From the NCBI RefSeq assembly GCF_965203655.1, contig NZ_CBDBDD010000006.1, positions 124,001-188,000 of the forward strand: a stretch of 64,000 nt of DNA. Direction: 5' to 3'. Position 1 is the stretch's first letter. Each line of letters starts with the position of its first letter. The notes under the pieces are model-generated. The model made no database searches, had not been told where the DNA came from, and saw only the letters and a program-made list of their open reading frames with translations. This document shows, in pieces, positions 43,632 to 51,792 of this stretch. The position numbers were made by a program, and so were the translations under genes. Source of the DNA: Poriferisodalis sp965203655. Lineage in GTDB: Bacteria > Actinomycetota > Acidimicrobiia > Acidimicrobiales > Poriferisodalaceae.

Positions 43632-44348
43632 CTAGAAGGGCTCCTCTTCCGGCACCGGTGGGCTCGTGTCGGTCAGCGGCACCCACTTTTGTGGCTTGAC
43701 GTACAGATCGTCGACTAGGTCTTCGATGGCAACGAAGAGCCAATGGACCGTGTCCTCGTTCGCGGGCTGACTGATGCCGTAGGCGTCGTGCACGGCCTGG
43801 TTTCCCTGCACACGAATCGCGCTGAGCCCATTCCGCAATGTCGCGGACAGGTTGAGATGCTCCACGGCAAACTCGATGAGCTCAACCAACCGCTTGCGGC
43901 CGACGTCGTGGCCGCGTGACGTGATCTCACGCCGCAGAAAGATCTCCAGCAACACGCGGAGCAGCGCGCACGCGGCACGAGGTGACGCAGAAGCAACCGT
44001 TGTGGCCTGCCGATAGAGATCCGCCTCGTCTTCGTTCAAGCCCTCATCTGGAGGCTGCCGCAAGTCGTAGTGAAAGGCGACAAACCGTGGGTCCAACCAC
44101 AGGTATTCATCTTGGAGATCACGAGTTCGCAGCCAGTAGCTCAACTGCCCACAGTGCAGATTGTTGCAACGAGCGAGCCAGACGCGGCTGCGGCCGGTAT
44201 CAATCTCAAGCCTCGGCGGCAGCCCGTCGAGAAGCTGGCTGACCGTCATGTTCACCTGGCCGTACCAGTCCTGTGTATTGGCGCGCTCGCATGCGGGACA
44301 CATGCTCAGGCTCTCAAATGCGTCGAACGCAGCTGTCGTCGAAGGCAT
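43632..44348 (-). CDS. DUF4145-like protein with zinc-ribbon-like N-terminus
   Basis: The ATG at 44348 is preceded by GGAG; an ATG at 44450 adds an implausible leader. The 238-residue product has C-P-A-C near residue 17 and C-N-N-L-H-C near 62, a probable zinc ribbon, and then the DUF4145 helical region (AACALLRVLLEIFLRREITSRG, KRLVELIEFAVEHLNLSATLRNGLSAIRVQGNQAVHDAYG). The same type of domain forms the N-terminus of the neighbouring HsdR. It is 115 bp upstream of hsdM and co-directional. DUF4145 proteins recur in restriction and defence loci; the role is unknown. Confidence 0.7.
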   Translation of the reverse strand: MPSTTAAFDAFESLSMCPACERANTQDWYGQVNMTVSQLLDGLPPRLEIDTGRSRVWLARCNNLHCGQLSYWLRTRDLQDEYLWLDPRFVAFHYDLRQPPDEGLNEDEADLYRQATTVASASPRAACALLRVLLEIFLRREITSRGHDVGRKRLVELIEFAVEHLNLSATLRNGLSAIRVQGNQAVHDAYGISQPANEDTVHWLFVAIEDLVDDLYVKPQKWVPLTDTSPPVPEEEPF

Positions 44349-44462
44349 GTCTCCGCTCGCTTCTTGGTCGCTACGGCTGAGAATCCTAAGGAACCCACTG
44401 CTCGGTCCCGGTAGGTATCGCCATCGGACCCGACGGCGCATGTCACCCATACAGTCGTCGGG

Positions 44463-45782
44463 GTGGACGACGCGCTGCTGACGAATCGCGAGATCGCGTC
44501 TCTCGTCACGCTTGCGGCGTTTGTGATGCTGGCCATTGTCGCCGTTGTCCGCGACGGTTCGGGTGGGCAGATACTTCAGGCTGGCCGCTCAGCGTTCGCG
44601 ACGCTCGTGAGCACGAAGATACCGCTCCTGTTCGCCGGCTACGTGGGCTGCGTCGCCGCCACTGTGGCATTGGCGAGCCGCTGGTGGCTTTGGGACACCG
44701 CCCTGTTGAAGGCGACAGTCGTCTGGTGCTTGATCTCGGGCATCGGCCTGTTCGGCAAGGCGTTCAGCGCCGTCGAGGAAAAGGGCGTCTTCGTCGGAGC
44801 GCTCAAGCGGGTCGTCGCGGCCGTCGTCGTCTTCGAATTCATCGCGAACTTGGCCTCGTTCCCCCTCTGGGTCGAGATCCCCGCGGGGTTGCTCGCCTCC
44901 CTGTGCACTCTCCTCGCCGTGTTTGGCTCGCAGGACGCAGAACACGCCGGTGTCGTGAAGATGGCAAACACCTACTTGGGCATTTTCGGTGTGGCGGCGA
45001 TCGGATGGGCAGCGTGGCGGCTGGTGGACGACTGGTCGGACATTGACAGGGTCCTGCTCCTCCGCGAGTTCTTGTTGCCGCTGTGGCTGACACCGGTCGC
45101 ACTGCTGCTCATCTATCCGTTGTCCTGGTTCGCGGCCTATGAGGGCGTTCGAGCCAGAATGCGATTCGCTGCAAACGGTCGGCCGATTCGCCCCCAGCGA
45201 CTGGCTGTGATGATCCGCAGTGCCGGACGGCTCGGTGCGCTGCGCGAGCTGCAAGGGACCGATTCTTGGCGCCTTGGACGCGCCGACGGATTCCGTGCCG
45301 CTTGGCGAGAGATCGGCGATATCAAGCAAGATCAACGCGAGGAACGCGAAGCTCAGCTCGCAGCAGAACGGCGGCTCGAGCTCAACGCCGGCCTCGTCGG
45401 CACAGACTCAACCGGCAAGCAGCTCGATCAACGAGAGCATGCCGAGACCATGCAAGCGCTTCGCTGGTTGGCGACCTGCCAGATGGGCCACTACAGGAAC
45501 CGAGGCAACCGGTACTACGAGGGCCTGGAGATCATCATCGACGATCTGTCCGACAAGTACGGCCTGCCGAGGCCCAACGGCGTCGTGATGCACATCAGCC
45601 GTGACGGCCAGAGTTGGTACGCAGTCCGTCGGACGATCACCGGGCATTGGTTCGCCATCGGCGCCGCCGGACCGCCCAGCGATCAATGGCTCTACGACGG
45701 GCCCGCGGCCCCCAGCGGCTTCCCCGACGAAGCCGAATGGGAGCAATGGGCACCCGGCGACAACGCCCCCAACTGGACCTGA
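44463..45782 (+). CDS. Polytopic membrane protein with soluble C-terminus, unrecognised
   Basis: A GTG at 44463 starts a 439-residue product with about seven hydrophobic segments between residues 10 and 225 (for example LVTLAAFVMLAIVAVV, LLFAGYVGCVAATVALA, VALLLIYPLSWFAAY). The C-terminal half (230-439) is hydrophilic: a helical region of charged residues and then YEGLEIIIDDLSDKYGLPRPNG...WYAVRRTITGHWFAIGAAG. I recognise no family. It is divergent from the DUF4145 gene by 114 bp and is followed by another unrecognised protein on the same strand. Confidence 0.6.
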   Translation: MDDALLTNREIASLVTLAAFVMLAIVAVVRDGSGGQILQAGRSAFATLVSTKIPLLFAGYVGCVAATVALASRWWLWDTALLKATVVWCLISGIGLFGKAFSAVEEKGVFVGALKRVVAAVVVFEFIANLASFPLWVEIPAGLLASLCTLLAVFGSQDAEHAGVVKMANTYLGIFGVAAIGWAAWRLVDDWSDIDRVLLLREFLLPLWLTPVALLLIYPLSWFAAYEGVRARMRFAANGRPIRPQRLAVMIRSAGRLGALRELQGTDSWRLGRADGFRAAWREIGDIKQDQREEREAQLAAERRLELNAGLVGTDSTGKQLDQREHAETMQALRWLATCQMGHYRNRGNRYYEGLEIIIDDLSDKYGLPRPNGVVMHISRDGQSWYAVRRTITGHWFAIGAAGPPSDQWLYDGPAAPSGFPDEAEWEQWAPGDNAPNWT

Positions 45783-45838
45783 GCGAAGCTGGCCGAAGTG
45801 CTGCCTCCTCGTTCGAGACTACAGCTATTATTTCATCA

Positions 45839-47083
45839 ATGGCAAAATCCAAACAGTGCGAGTGGTGCGGAGGGCCCCTGAAGGAGTCGGCCGGCCCTGG
45901 ACGACCGAGCAAGTACTGCAGCGCCTCACACCGGCAGATGGCGTATCAAGCACGTCAACAAGATCAGGCGGTCAGCCGACAGATGTTTGAGACGGGGGCC
46001 AGTGTCGCCTCGCATCTCCTCGAAGCGGAACGCATCGCGACGGCGATGCAGGGCTCCGTTCGGTGGCGGGACGGCATCGCGGCGATCGCTGCGGAACACA
46101 ACAAGGCCATGCAGACGATGCTGGGCAGCGCCACGGCCGTCGCAGCCACCCATTCAACGTTCGCGAACATCAGCCACCTCACCGAATCGCTCGGAGCAGC
46201 AAGAGCAGCGATGGGACCAAGCGTGGCCACCTCGCTGGAGGCCGCCGTCAAGCACAACAACGACATCCAGAAGGCGCTCCGCACCACCAGCATCGGCGTC
46301 CCCGATCAATCGACGTTCACAGACATCGGCCACCACACGGAATCGCTCGCAGCGGCCAGTGCGGCGATGCGACCAGACGCCGCGACCACACTGGCAGCCG
46401 CCGTCAAGCACAACTACGACATCCAGAAGGCGCTCGGCACCACCAGCATCGGCCTCCCCGCTCAATCGACGCCCACAGGCATCGGCCTCAAAGCCGACTC
46501 ACTCAAGGCCCTCGGGGCAACAGTGGACCTAGGCGTGGACAAACTCGCAAGGGCACTGCACAGTCAGTTCGACGGCATTACCAATGCGCTCAAGTCCTAT
46601 CGAATTGATCCAGCATTGCTGCCACATAGGCAGATGTCCGAGATCATGCGCCAACTGTCCATGAGGCCCGACCTCTCCGCTGTGGCTGAGTCAGCTGCAA
46701 GCTTGGCCCGGTCGGTCGGCCTGTCGCGAGAACTCGCCGCTGACATTCAGCACATCGCACGTGCCGCCAACCGAGCCGATGTGGCCGCTGACCTCGTGGG
46801 TCCACGGGACCGTGACCCGATCAGCCATGACGGTGACCTCCACGAGATCGTTGAACCGAGCCTCGAAGAGGCCGACTTCAGTTTGCTGCTCATCCTGGTG
46901 GTAGTGGCAGTGTTTCCGGCCCTACTGGCCACGTCAACGGCTTACGTGACTCAAGCGGCGCAGGACCTGCTGTTCATGTTGCGCTTGCTGGGCAAGCTCA
47001 CCCAGGTAGACGACGCCATACCCGGCGTGCTGCTGCTGAACGCGATCATGCGCTCCATTCGGCGACCTCGAGGGGGGCCGTAG
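45839..47083 (+). CDS. Zinc-ribbon protein with two 49-residue repeats and a C-terminal membrane segment
   Basis: ATG 45839 starts MAKSKQCEWCGGPL, with SKYCSASHRQMAYQARQQ following: a C-x2-C...C-x3-H treble-clef or zinc ribbon. The middle of this 414-residue protein carries two near-identical 49-residue units (each with a TESLxAAxAAM phrase, AAVKHNxDIQKAL and TTSIGxP) and a shorter third copy. A helical region follows, then a hydrophobic C-terminus (SLLLILVVVAVFPALLATSTAYV). The upstream 55 bases are unusually AT-rich. It could anchor a DNA- or RNA-binding finger to the membrane; no family is recognised. Confidence 0.6.
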   Translation: MAKSKQCEWCGGPLKESAGPGRPSKYCSASHRQMAYQARQQDQAVSRQMFETGASVASHLLEAERIATAMQGSVRWRDGIAAIAAEHNKAMQTMLGSATAVAATHSTFANISHLTESLGAARAAMGPSVATSLEAAVKHNNDIQKALRTTSIGVPDQSTFTDIGHHTESLAAASAAMRPDAATTLAAAVKHNYDIQKALGTTSIGLPAQSTPTGIGLKADSLKALGATVDLGVDKLARALHSQFDGITNALKSYRIDPALLPHRQMSEIMRQLSMRPDLSAVAESAASLARSVGLSRELAADIQHIARAANRADVAADLVGPRDRDPISHDGDLHEIVEPSLEEADFSLLLILVVVAVFPALLATSTAYVTQAAQDLLFMLRLLGKLTQVDDAIPGVLLLNAIMRSIRRPRGGP

Positions 47084-47121
47084 CGCGACGGCGAGACCAG
47101 CGAGCGCACGTCGCGCTGCTT

Positions 47122-48045
47122 CTACGCCAACGGTTCGTAGGTGAGCTTTCTGGCGGCGAGGTCGCCTTGCAGGACGCCGCCATCATTCGCGCGTAGTTCG
47201 CGCCATGCGGCGAACCCTTGGAACACCGCCTCCTCGACCTCCGAGAGGTGGCGCTGCGCGACCTCAAGGCCGGCTGTGAAGATTCGAAAGGTCCTGAGCG
47301 CGTTGTAGTCGAGGTGTCGTACATCCTGGAGGTCGTTGTGCTGGCGGGCGTATTCGAACATGAATGCAGCGAACGCCTCTTCGACCACGATTGCCCGGCC
47401 ACCGTCTTCGACGGCATCGGCCATCGTTCCCTTCGGACGCTTACGCCCGAAGATCTGGCCGCGGGCAACCGGTGACCAGCCGAGAACAGCGGCGTTGGCC
47501 AAGTGGAAAGCGTCGTGATACCGGTAGCCGCTGTCGCCGTAGGTGTTATCTCCGAGCCTGCTGGCGACGCGCCGGTTCTTCCAAATCACCTCGATCATCG
47601 GCTCGGGCCCATCGTCGGGTACCGGGCGAATCGTCACCTCGAACGTCCGAGGCAGCTGATGTTGCTCCGGGAGATCGGCGTCAAATTGCTCTGATGGCCT
47701 CCGGTTCGTCGGCGAATGGCCGTCCTGCACCGGCCATCGATCAGAGGTCTTAGCCAGGTTGCGCTCAGCTACCTCGTCGAGCGAGAGGCCAGCCTTCTCA
47801 GCTGCATTGGCCAAATACCACAAGATGTCCCCGAGTTCTTCAGCGACATTGTCCTGGAACAGCTCGTACGCGGCCCCGTCTCGCAACCGCTTCTTGTAGG
47901 CGGCGAGCAGAGTTCCGACTTCGCCCGCAAGACCGAGCAGGGGGCCCAGCAGGGGGTCGTGACCTTCATCGTCGGGCTGTGGGAAGTGGTCTGTCTGTCG
48001 GGATCGCCGCTGGTACTCAGCAAGGGTGAGCGGATCGTGTGTCAT
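47122..48045 (-). CDS. MazG-like protein with HDxxH-type C-terminal domain
   Basis: The 307-residue product starts at ATG 48045, overlapping the peptidase gene by 4 nt. Residues 1-105 are MazG-like (LLGLAGEVGTLLAAYKKRL, then FQDNVAEELGDILWYLANAAEKAGLSLDEVA). Of the usual E-x2-E...E-x2-D metal ligands, E42, E70 and D73 are present, but the second Glu is Thr45. Residues 130-300 are an extension with YRYHDAFHLANAAVLGWSP, a basic stretch and VEDGGRAIVVEEAFAAFMF: a His/Asp/His...Glu-Glu set that looks like a second metal site. MazG proteins hydrolyse (d)NTPs; here it may clean up a modified or displaced nucleotide. Confidence 0.8.
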   Translation of the reverse strand: MTHDPLTLAEYQRRSRQTDHFPQPDDEGHDPLLGPLLGLAGEVGTLLAAYKKRLRDGAAYELFQDNVAEELGDILWYLANAAEKAGLSLDEVAERNLAKTSDRWPVQDGHSPTNRRPSEQFDADLPEQHQLPRTFEVTIRPVPDDGPEPMIEVIWKNRRVASRLGDNTYGDSGYRYHDAFHLANAAVLGWSPVARGQIFGRKRPKGTMADAVEDGGRAIVVEEAFAAFMFEYARQHNDLQDVRHLDYNALRTFRIFTAGLEVAQRHLSEVEEAVFQGFAAWRELRANDGGVLQGDLAARKLTYEPLA

Positions 48046-48782
48046 GAGGCGACGGCCTTCCGTGAGTTCGGCTGCGCGGTGCTGGTGAGGCTCGACACGT
48101 CAATCGCGCCGGCGCGCGCTCCGAACGCGATGAGGTAATCCACAGGCAACCAGCCGTAGCCACCCGCGCCCCACCCAGGTCCCCAACTGTTTCGGACGAG
48201 CAGGACCCGAGCCTGTTCATGCGTTCGCGCTCCGACCACTAGGACGGCGTGGTACGAACCTTGCGGTGCCGTCAACGGAGGCACGGCGATGGCGCCATCG
48301 GGTGCGGCCCGTTCGAACTCAGTCGTGACTTCAATGAGCAACGCAACCACGGAGCCACCCGCGAGCGCGTCCTCGACCTCGTCCTCGACGCCGTCGTTGG
48401 CGACAGGCAACGGCGCCAAGTCGGCCTGGTGCCAGATGGAGACCTGAGCCGCTGGAGGGATGCTGTCAGCTTCGTGGCTGATCGCGTTGTTGAACGGCCA
48501 GTCAACGAGGGTTGGCTGGCCGTCTTCGCGAAGCGCGTCGCTGACGGCTTCGAGTGTTGTGCCCTCGCGAGACGCTGTGCCGTCAGCAACGCAGCGTGAC
48601 CACAAGGCATCGGGTGCAAGCGGCTCGGGCGGCTGGACGCGACACGCTTCATGGGCGGCAGTTACGACGATCGGGATGCAGAGGGGCCAGATTCCCTGGT
48701 CGAGCGCCGGTGCGAGCATCGGCCTCAGATCGACCGGCGGCCGGGCCAAACCGCGCTGGCGCCTCGCATCGTAGGAAACCAT
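48042..48782 (-). CDS. Papain-family (C1-like) cysteine peptidase
   Basis: ATG 48782 begins 3 nt after the ImmA gene's stop; its own stop overlaps the MazG gene by 4 nt. The 246-residue product has the C1 active-site geometry: Gln29 and Cys35 in LDQGIWPLCIP (six apart, as Gln19/Cys25 of papain), His178 in YHAVLVVGAR and Asn198 in VRNSWGPGWGAGGYG. The phrase after the Cys (IPIVVTAAHEA) replaces the usual WAF. No signal peptide or prodomain is present, so it acts in the cytoplasm and must be controlled otherwise. A chagasin-like domain in the preceding gene is the obvious candidate inhibitor. Confidence 0.85.
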   Translation of the reverse strand: MVSYDARRQRGLARPPVDLRPMLAPALDQGIWPLCIPIVVTAAHEACRVQPPEPLAPDALWSRCVADGTASREGTTLEAVSDALREDGQPTLVDWPFNNAISHEADSIPPAAQVSIWHQADLAPLPVANDGVEDEVEDALAGGSVVALLIEVTTEFERAAPDGAIAVPPLTAPQGSYHAVLVVGARTHEQARVLLVRNSWGPGWGAGGYGWLPVDYLIAFGARAGAIDVSSLTSTAQPNSRKAVAS

Positions 48783-48785
48783 CGC

Positions 48786-50087
48786 CTAGCGGGTTTCATC
48801 TGTCGGCACTGCGGCGGTCGAACGTCGACGATCTCGCGCTTCGCTCGCCGAGCCGTCGCTGAGCTGGTCAATGGTGAATGCCTCTCGCCGCGCTTCGACA
48901 GTTGCGGTGAGCAGATACTCCTCGACCGGGTCGGCATCGCTGTACTCGTTGCGTAGCTCAAGCCGGAGTTGCGTCTCGCCAGGCTCGCTCAGCCGAATGC
49001 CCAGCACCCGACGGCCTGCCGTGCCCGCGATGATCCTCTCGTTGCGGACATGCTCAAGGGCGTCCTGTGCCTGGGAGGCACCAAGTCTCGCCAAGCGGCG
49101 ACTCCGGATAGCAGCGTTGGTCAACGCCTGAGAAGCATCGTCCGCGAGGTACACGTCGCCAACCACGACTGCACGTCCGCCGGCGATGGTGAGCGGCTTC
49201 GGCTGTGCCGTCGGCAACGGCTGACGCGCCCGTCGGACGGCCTGATGCGGTGGCGCGCTGCGCGGCGTTGCTTGCCGTGCCGCTGCCACCAGCTCTGCCG
49301 AGCCTCGGAGGCTGCTGTCGGCGAAGGAGGGAGGCGGCGGTGCCGGAGATCGTGGCGCGTATCGCTCGGCGTCAGCGATTGACCATCGATAGCCGGTACT
49401 GCGGTTCTCGGGCAACGAAATGATGATCTCGTCGTCGGTGCGGACACTGAGCCGCTGGCCATGCCATGCCAAGTCGACCGGCCATACGTCCGCGTCGCCT
49501 TCGGCGGGCCTGCGCCCGGCACCGATGGCCTGCTTCAACTTCAGCGGCTGCACCTTGAGCAACTCTCGCAGTTCGTACCGTGTGATCCGGTCGAGGTGAT
49601 GCAACTGCCTAGCCGAAGCCTCGTAGCTGACTCCCGCTTCACGAGCGACGGAATAGACATCCAGCGGGCCGAGTGTTGTCGCGTTGCGCCGCGACAGGAT
49701 GCTGTGGACCAGCGGAGGCGGCATCAGCAGCGCTCCGGCAAACACCTGCGCGAGCGTCTCCTGCTCGATGCCCGTCCGCCCCAGCACATCAGACTCCGAA
49801 TCGAGCGCGCCGTCGTGGCCGCCATCGAGCCGCCAGTGGCCGAGTTCGTGAGCCGCCGTGTAGCGCTGGATCGGAGTCGAGCGCTCAGTAGTGACGAGGA
49901 TGCCACCGACGCCCTCAGGCAGGTAGGCCCCCAAGAGTCCATCGAGCGGGAAGAAGGCGAGCCAGAGTCCCAAGCTCTCGATCAGGCCGAACACGTCCAC
50001 TTGGCGCGTCTGATCCACGCCGGCCTCGGTCAGCAGCCGACTCGCAGAGCTGGCTGCCGCGAGGCGTCGCGAGTATTCGGAGGCCAC
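48786..50087 (-). CDS. ImmA/IrrE metallopeptidase fused to a chagasin-like inhibitor domain
   Basis: A GTG at 50087 has GGAG six bases upstream, 3 nt after the XRE gene's stop. Of the 433 residues, 1-185 are an ImmA/IrrE zinc peptidase: HELGH at 80-84 and E110 in ETLAQVFAGALLMP as third ligand. Residues 200-400 carry LPENRSTGYRW (225-235), the N-P-T-T-G-Y-x-W loop of chagasin (I42) cysteine-peptidase inhibitors, and a late GETQLRLELRNEYSD, the strand that ends R-P-W in chagasins. A Pro-rich insert of about 80 residues separates the loops. The next gene encodes a papain-like peptidase, its likely target. ImmA partners usually cleave an XRE repressor; one is adjacent. Confidence 0.8.
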   Translation of the reverse strand: MASEYSRRLAAASSASRLLTEAGVDQTRQVDVFGLIESLGLWLAFFPLDGLLGAYLPEGVGGILVTTERSTPIQRYTAAHELGHWRLDGGHDGALDSESDVLGRTGIEQETLAQVFAGALLMPPPLVHSILSRRNATTLGPLDVYSVAREAGVSYEASARQLHHLDRITRYELRELLKVQPLKLKQAIGAGRRPAEGDADVWPVDLAWHGQRLSVRTDDEIIISLPENRSTGYRWSIADAERYAPRSPAPPPPSFADSSLRGSAELVAAARQATPRSAPPHQAVRRARQPLPTAQPKPLTIAGGRAVVVGDVYLADDASQALTNAAIRSRRLARLGASQAQDALEHVRNERIIAGTAGRRVLGIRLSEPGETQLRLELRNEYSDADPVEEYLLTATVEARREAFTIDQLSDGSASEARDRRRSTAAVPTDETR

Positions 50088-50090
50088 GGA

Positions 50091-50468
50091 TTACTCCGTT
50101 CGCTCGGCTCGGGCGGGTCCGGGCCGTCCCGCGCCGGCGAGGAATTCGGCGAAGCGCAGCACTTGTTCTTTGTCTTGATCCGACAGCGCCGCGGTGGCTC
50201 GGTACAGAGGAGCATCCATGTCGAGCTCGGCGCCTTCTTCGCCGAGCAGCCAGGCCACCGGCCGGCGGTACAGACGCCCGAGGCGCCGGAGCTCAAGTGA
50301 TGACACGCGACGTTTGCCCGACTCAAGCGCCGACACGCTCGCTCTCGGGATGTCGAGCGCTGTGGCGACATCCTCCTGCAGCAGACCGATGTACTCGCGC
50401 GCTTCCCTCAGTCTCTGCGCAAGCGCCATTTCCTCGCTGGCCTCGGACTCGGGCGTGTCGGTGCTCAT
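50091..50468 (-). CDS. XRE-family transcriptional regulator
   Basis: ATG 50468 is preceded by AGGAGG and overlaps the phosphopantetheinyl-transferase stop by 4 nt. The 125-residue product has an HTH_3 domain (about 16-72: LAQRLREAREYIGLLQEDVATALDIPRASVSALESGKRRVSSLELRRLGRLY) and a helical tail of 40 residues. It sits directly before the ImmA/IrrE gene, the classic repressor/anti-repressor pair in which the peptidase cleaves the regulator under stress. The likely operator is the inverted repeat at 52111-52133. Confidence 0.88.
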   Translation of the reverse strand: MSTDTPESEASEEMALAQRLREAREYIGLLQEDVATALDIPRASVSALESGKRRVSSLELRRLGRLYRRPVAWLLGEEGAELDMDAPLYRATAALSDQDKEQVLRFAEFLAGAGRPGPARAERTE

Positions 50469-50965
50469 GGTCCCTCCTGTCGATGGATTTCTGTTTCAGG
50501 GTGTTGCTGTCGCGTCCCGGACGCGACCACTGCGATTGCGGCAGCCCAGCCGCCCTCATGGGAGGCCGAGACGTGGATCTTCGAGATGCCAAGCCGTCGG
50601 GACCACTCGGCAGCGGCGCCCCTCAGCCGAGCACTCGGTACGCCCGATTCTGATGAGTCGACTTCGATGTCTCGCGGGTCGAGGTCGCTGATCCCTAGGC
50701 CAAGGCACTTCATCACCGCTTCCTTGACCGCCCACCTTGCCGCAAGCCGCTCAGGGTCATCGTTGGCGTCGGAGCGCTCACGCTGTGTCCAGCCACGCTC
50801 AAGAAACGCCGACCCGCCCGCGGCTAGGAGCCGGCTCATCTTCGGTACGGACACGACATCGAGCCCAACACCGACGATGCCATCGCCCTCGGCCAGTGCT
50901 GAGGCTTCGAACGCTGCGACGAGTACCGCGGCCGGCGCTGTCTTCATCGCGTCGGCACCAGTCAC
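50465..50965 (-). CDS. acpS: Holo-ACP synthase-like phosphopantetheinyl transferase
   Basis: The start is GTG 50965 (overlapping the previous stop by 4 nt) or ATG 50947. The 166-residue product contains DGIVGVGLDVVSVPKMSRLL (Asp36), RWAVKEAVMKCLGLGISDLD (Glu82, the Mg ligand, and the following Lys) and IHVSASHEGGWAAAIAVV. These are the AcpS signature positions, so it should transfer 4'-phosphopantetheine from CoA to a Ser hydroxyl. No acyl-carrier protein, PKS or NRPS gene exists in this operon or window. It is probably not the housekeeping acpS; its acceptor is unknown. Confidence 0.8.
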   Translation of the reverse strand: MTGADAMKTAPAAVLVAAFEASALAEGDGIVGVGLDVVSVPKMSRLLAAGGSAFLERGWTQRERSDANDDPERLAARWAVKEAVMKCLGLGISDLDPRDIEVDSSESGVPSARLRGAAAEWSRRLGISKIHVSASHEGGWAAAIAVVASGTRQQHPETEIHRQEGP

Positions 50966-51792
50966 AGGAGCGCTCCGATCGACAGCGCGAGCTCCCGTGG
51001 CCGCGCGCGATGGCCGAGTTCCGCGTCGGCCATCGTTGCGTGGACGACCAGTTCGCCGCAGGTGGCACCCGTCTGCTCACACAAGAAGTTCATCAGTCGG
51101 CTGAGGCCGACAAGGTTCCCGTATGCCTTGGTGACGAGGTAGTGGTGGCGGTACACCGCCGTGCAGTGCAGCGCGCCTTCGTGGAGAGTCAGATCGACGT
51201 GCACCAAGCAGGGAAAGCCACGCGTCCGCTGGTCCGTGGGCGCATAGATCTGCACTCCCCGCAGCGGTTCGGATTCAAGCGCATCGGCACCGAGGTCGAT
51301 GTCGAGGGTGTTGTTCGTTCGACGGCCCGCCCGGAACTCGCCGCGAATGCGCGAGATTCTCAGGTCTAGCTGATTCGTTCCGCCAGGTTCCTTGCCCGGC
51401 CAAGAGATCATTCGCGAGAAATAGGTTCCTCGATTGTTCGCCTGGACCCTTCGCAGCACGGGCAACATGCTCAAGTAGCGGTCGTAGAGCGCTTGCGCTG
51501 CCGCATCCAGGGCATCACCGGATGGATCGTCAGGATCAGGAGACCACGAGCACCCGGGACTGGGGTACAGCGCCGCAGGGAAGATGGTGTTCGCGACAGT
51601 TTCCACACCCGGCGTTTCGGCTGCATCGAGGGCTTGGTCGAGGGCCGCGCGGACAGCCTCGTCTTCCGCGCCGGGGTTCGCGATCGTCATCACTACGTGA
51701 ATGTCGCGTCCACCCCGCTGGTTAGCCGTGTGCGTCAATGCCTGGAGCCACGCTTCGCTCAACGTCTTGGTCGGGTCGAGTAGAGCGCTCAT
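50962..51792 (-). CDS. Thymidylate synthase-like enzyme
   Basis: ATG 51792 overlaps the previous gene by 4 nt. The 276-residue product lacks obvious homology in its N-terminal half, but the C-terminal half (190-260) follows the TS fold: FPCLVHVDL with Cys195 at the position of the TS nucleophile (P-C-H), a following strand ending GALHCTAVYRHHYLV (the Q-R-S-x-D region), GNLVGLSRLMNFLCEQTG (Asn226), and GELVVHATMADAEL (the G-x-A-H region). ThyA-type enzymes methylate or, in phage homologues, hydroxymethylate dUMP or dCMP. Several usual ThyA landmarks are altered, so it is a divergent member. Substrate and product are inferred. Confidence 0.7.
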   Translation of the reverse strand: MSALLDPTKTLSEAWLQALTHTANQRGGRDIHVVMTIANPGAEDEAVRAALDQALDAAETPGVETVANTIFPAALYPSPGCSWSPDPDDPSGDALDAAAQALYDRYLSMLPVLRRVQANNRGTYFSRMISWPGKEPGGTNQLDLRISRIRGEFRAGRRTNNTLDIDLGADALESEPLRGVQIYAPTDQRTRGFPCLVHVDLTLHEGALHCTAVYRHHYLVTKAYGNLVGLSRLMNFLCEQTGATCGELVVHATMADAELGHRARPRELALSIGALL

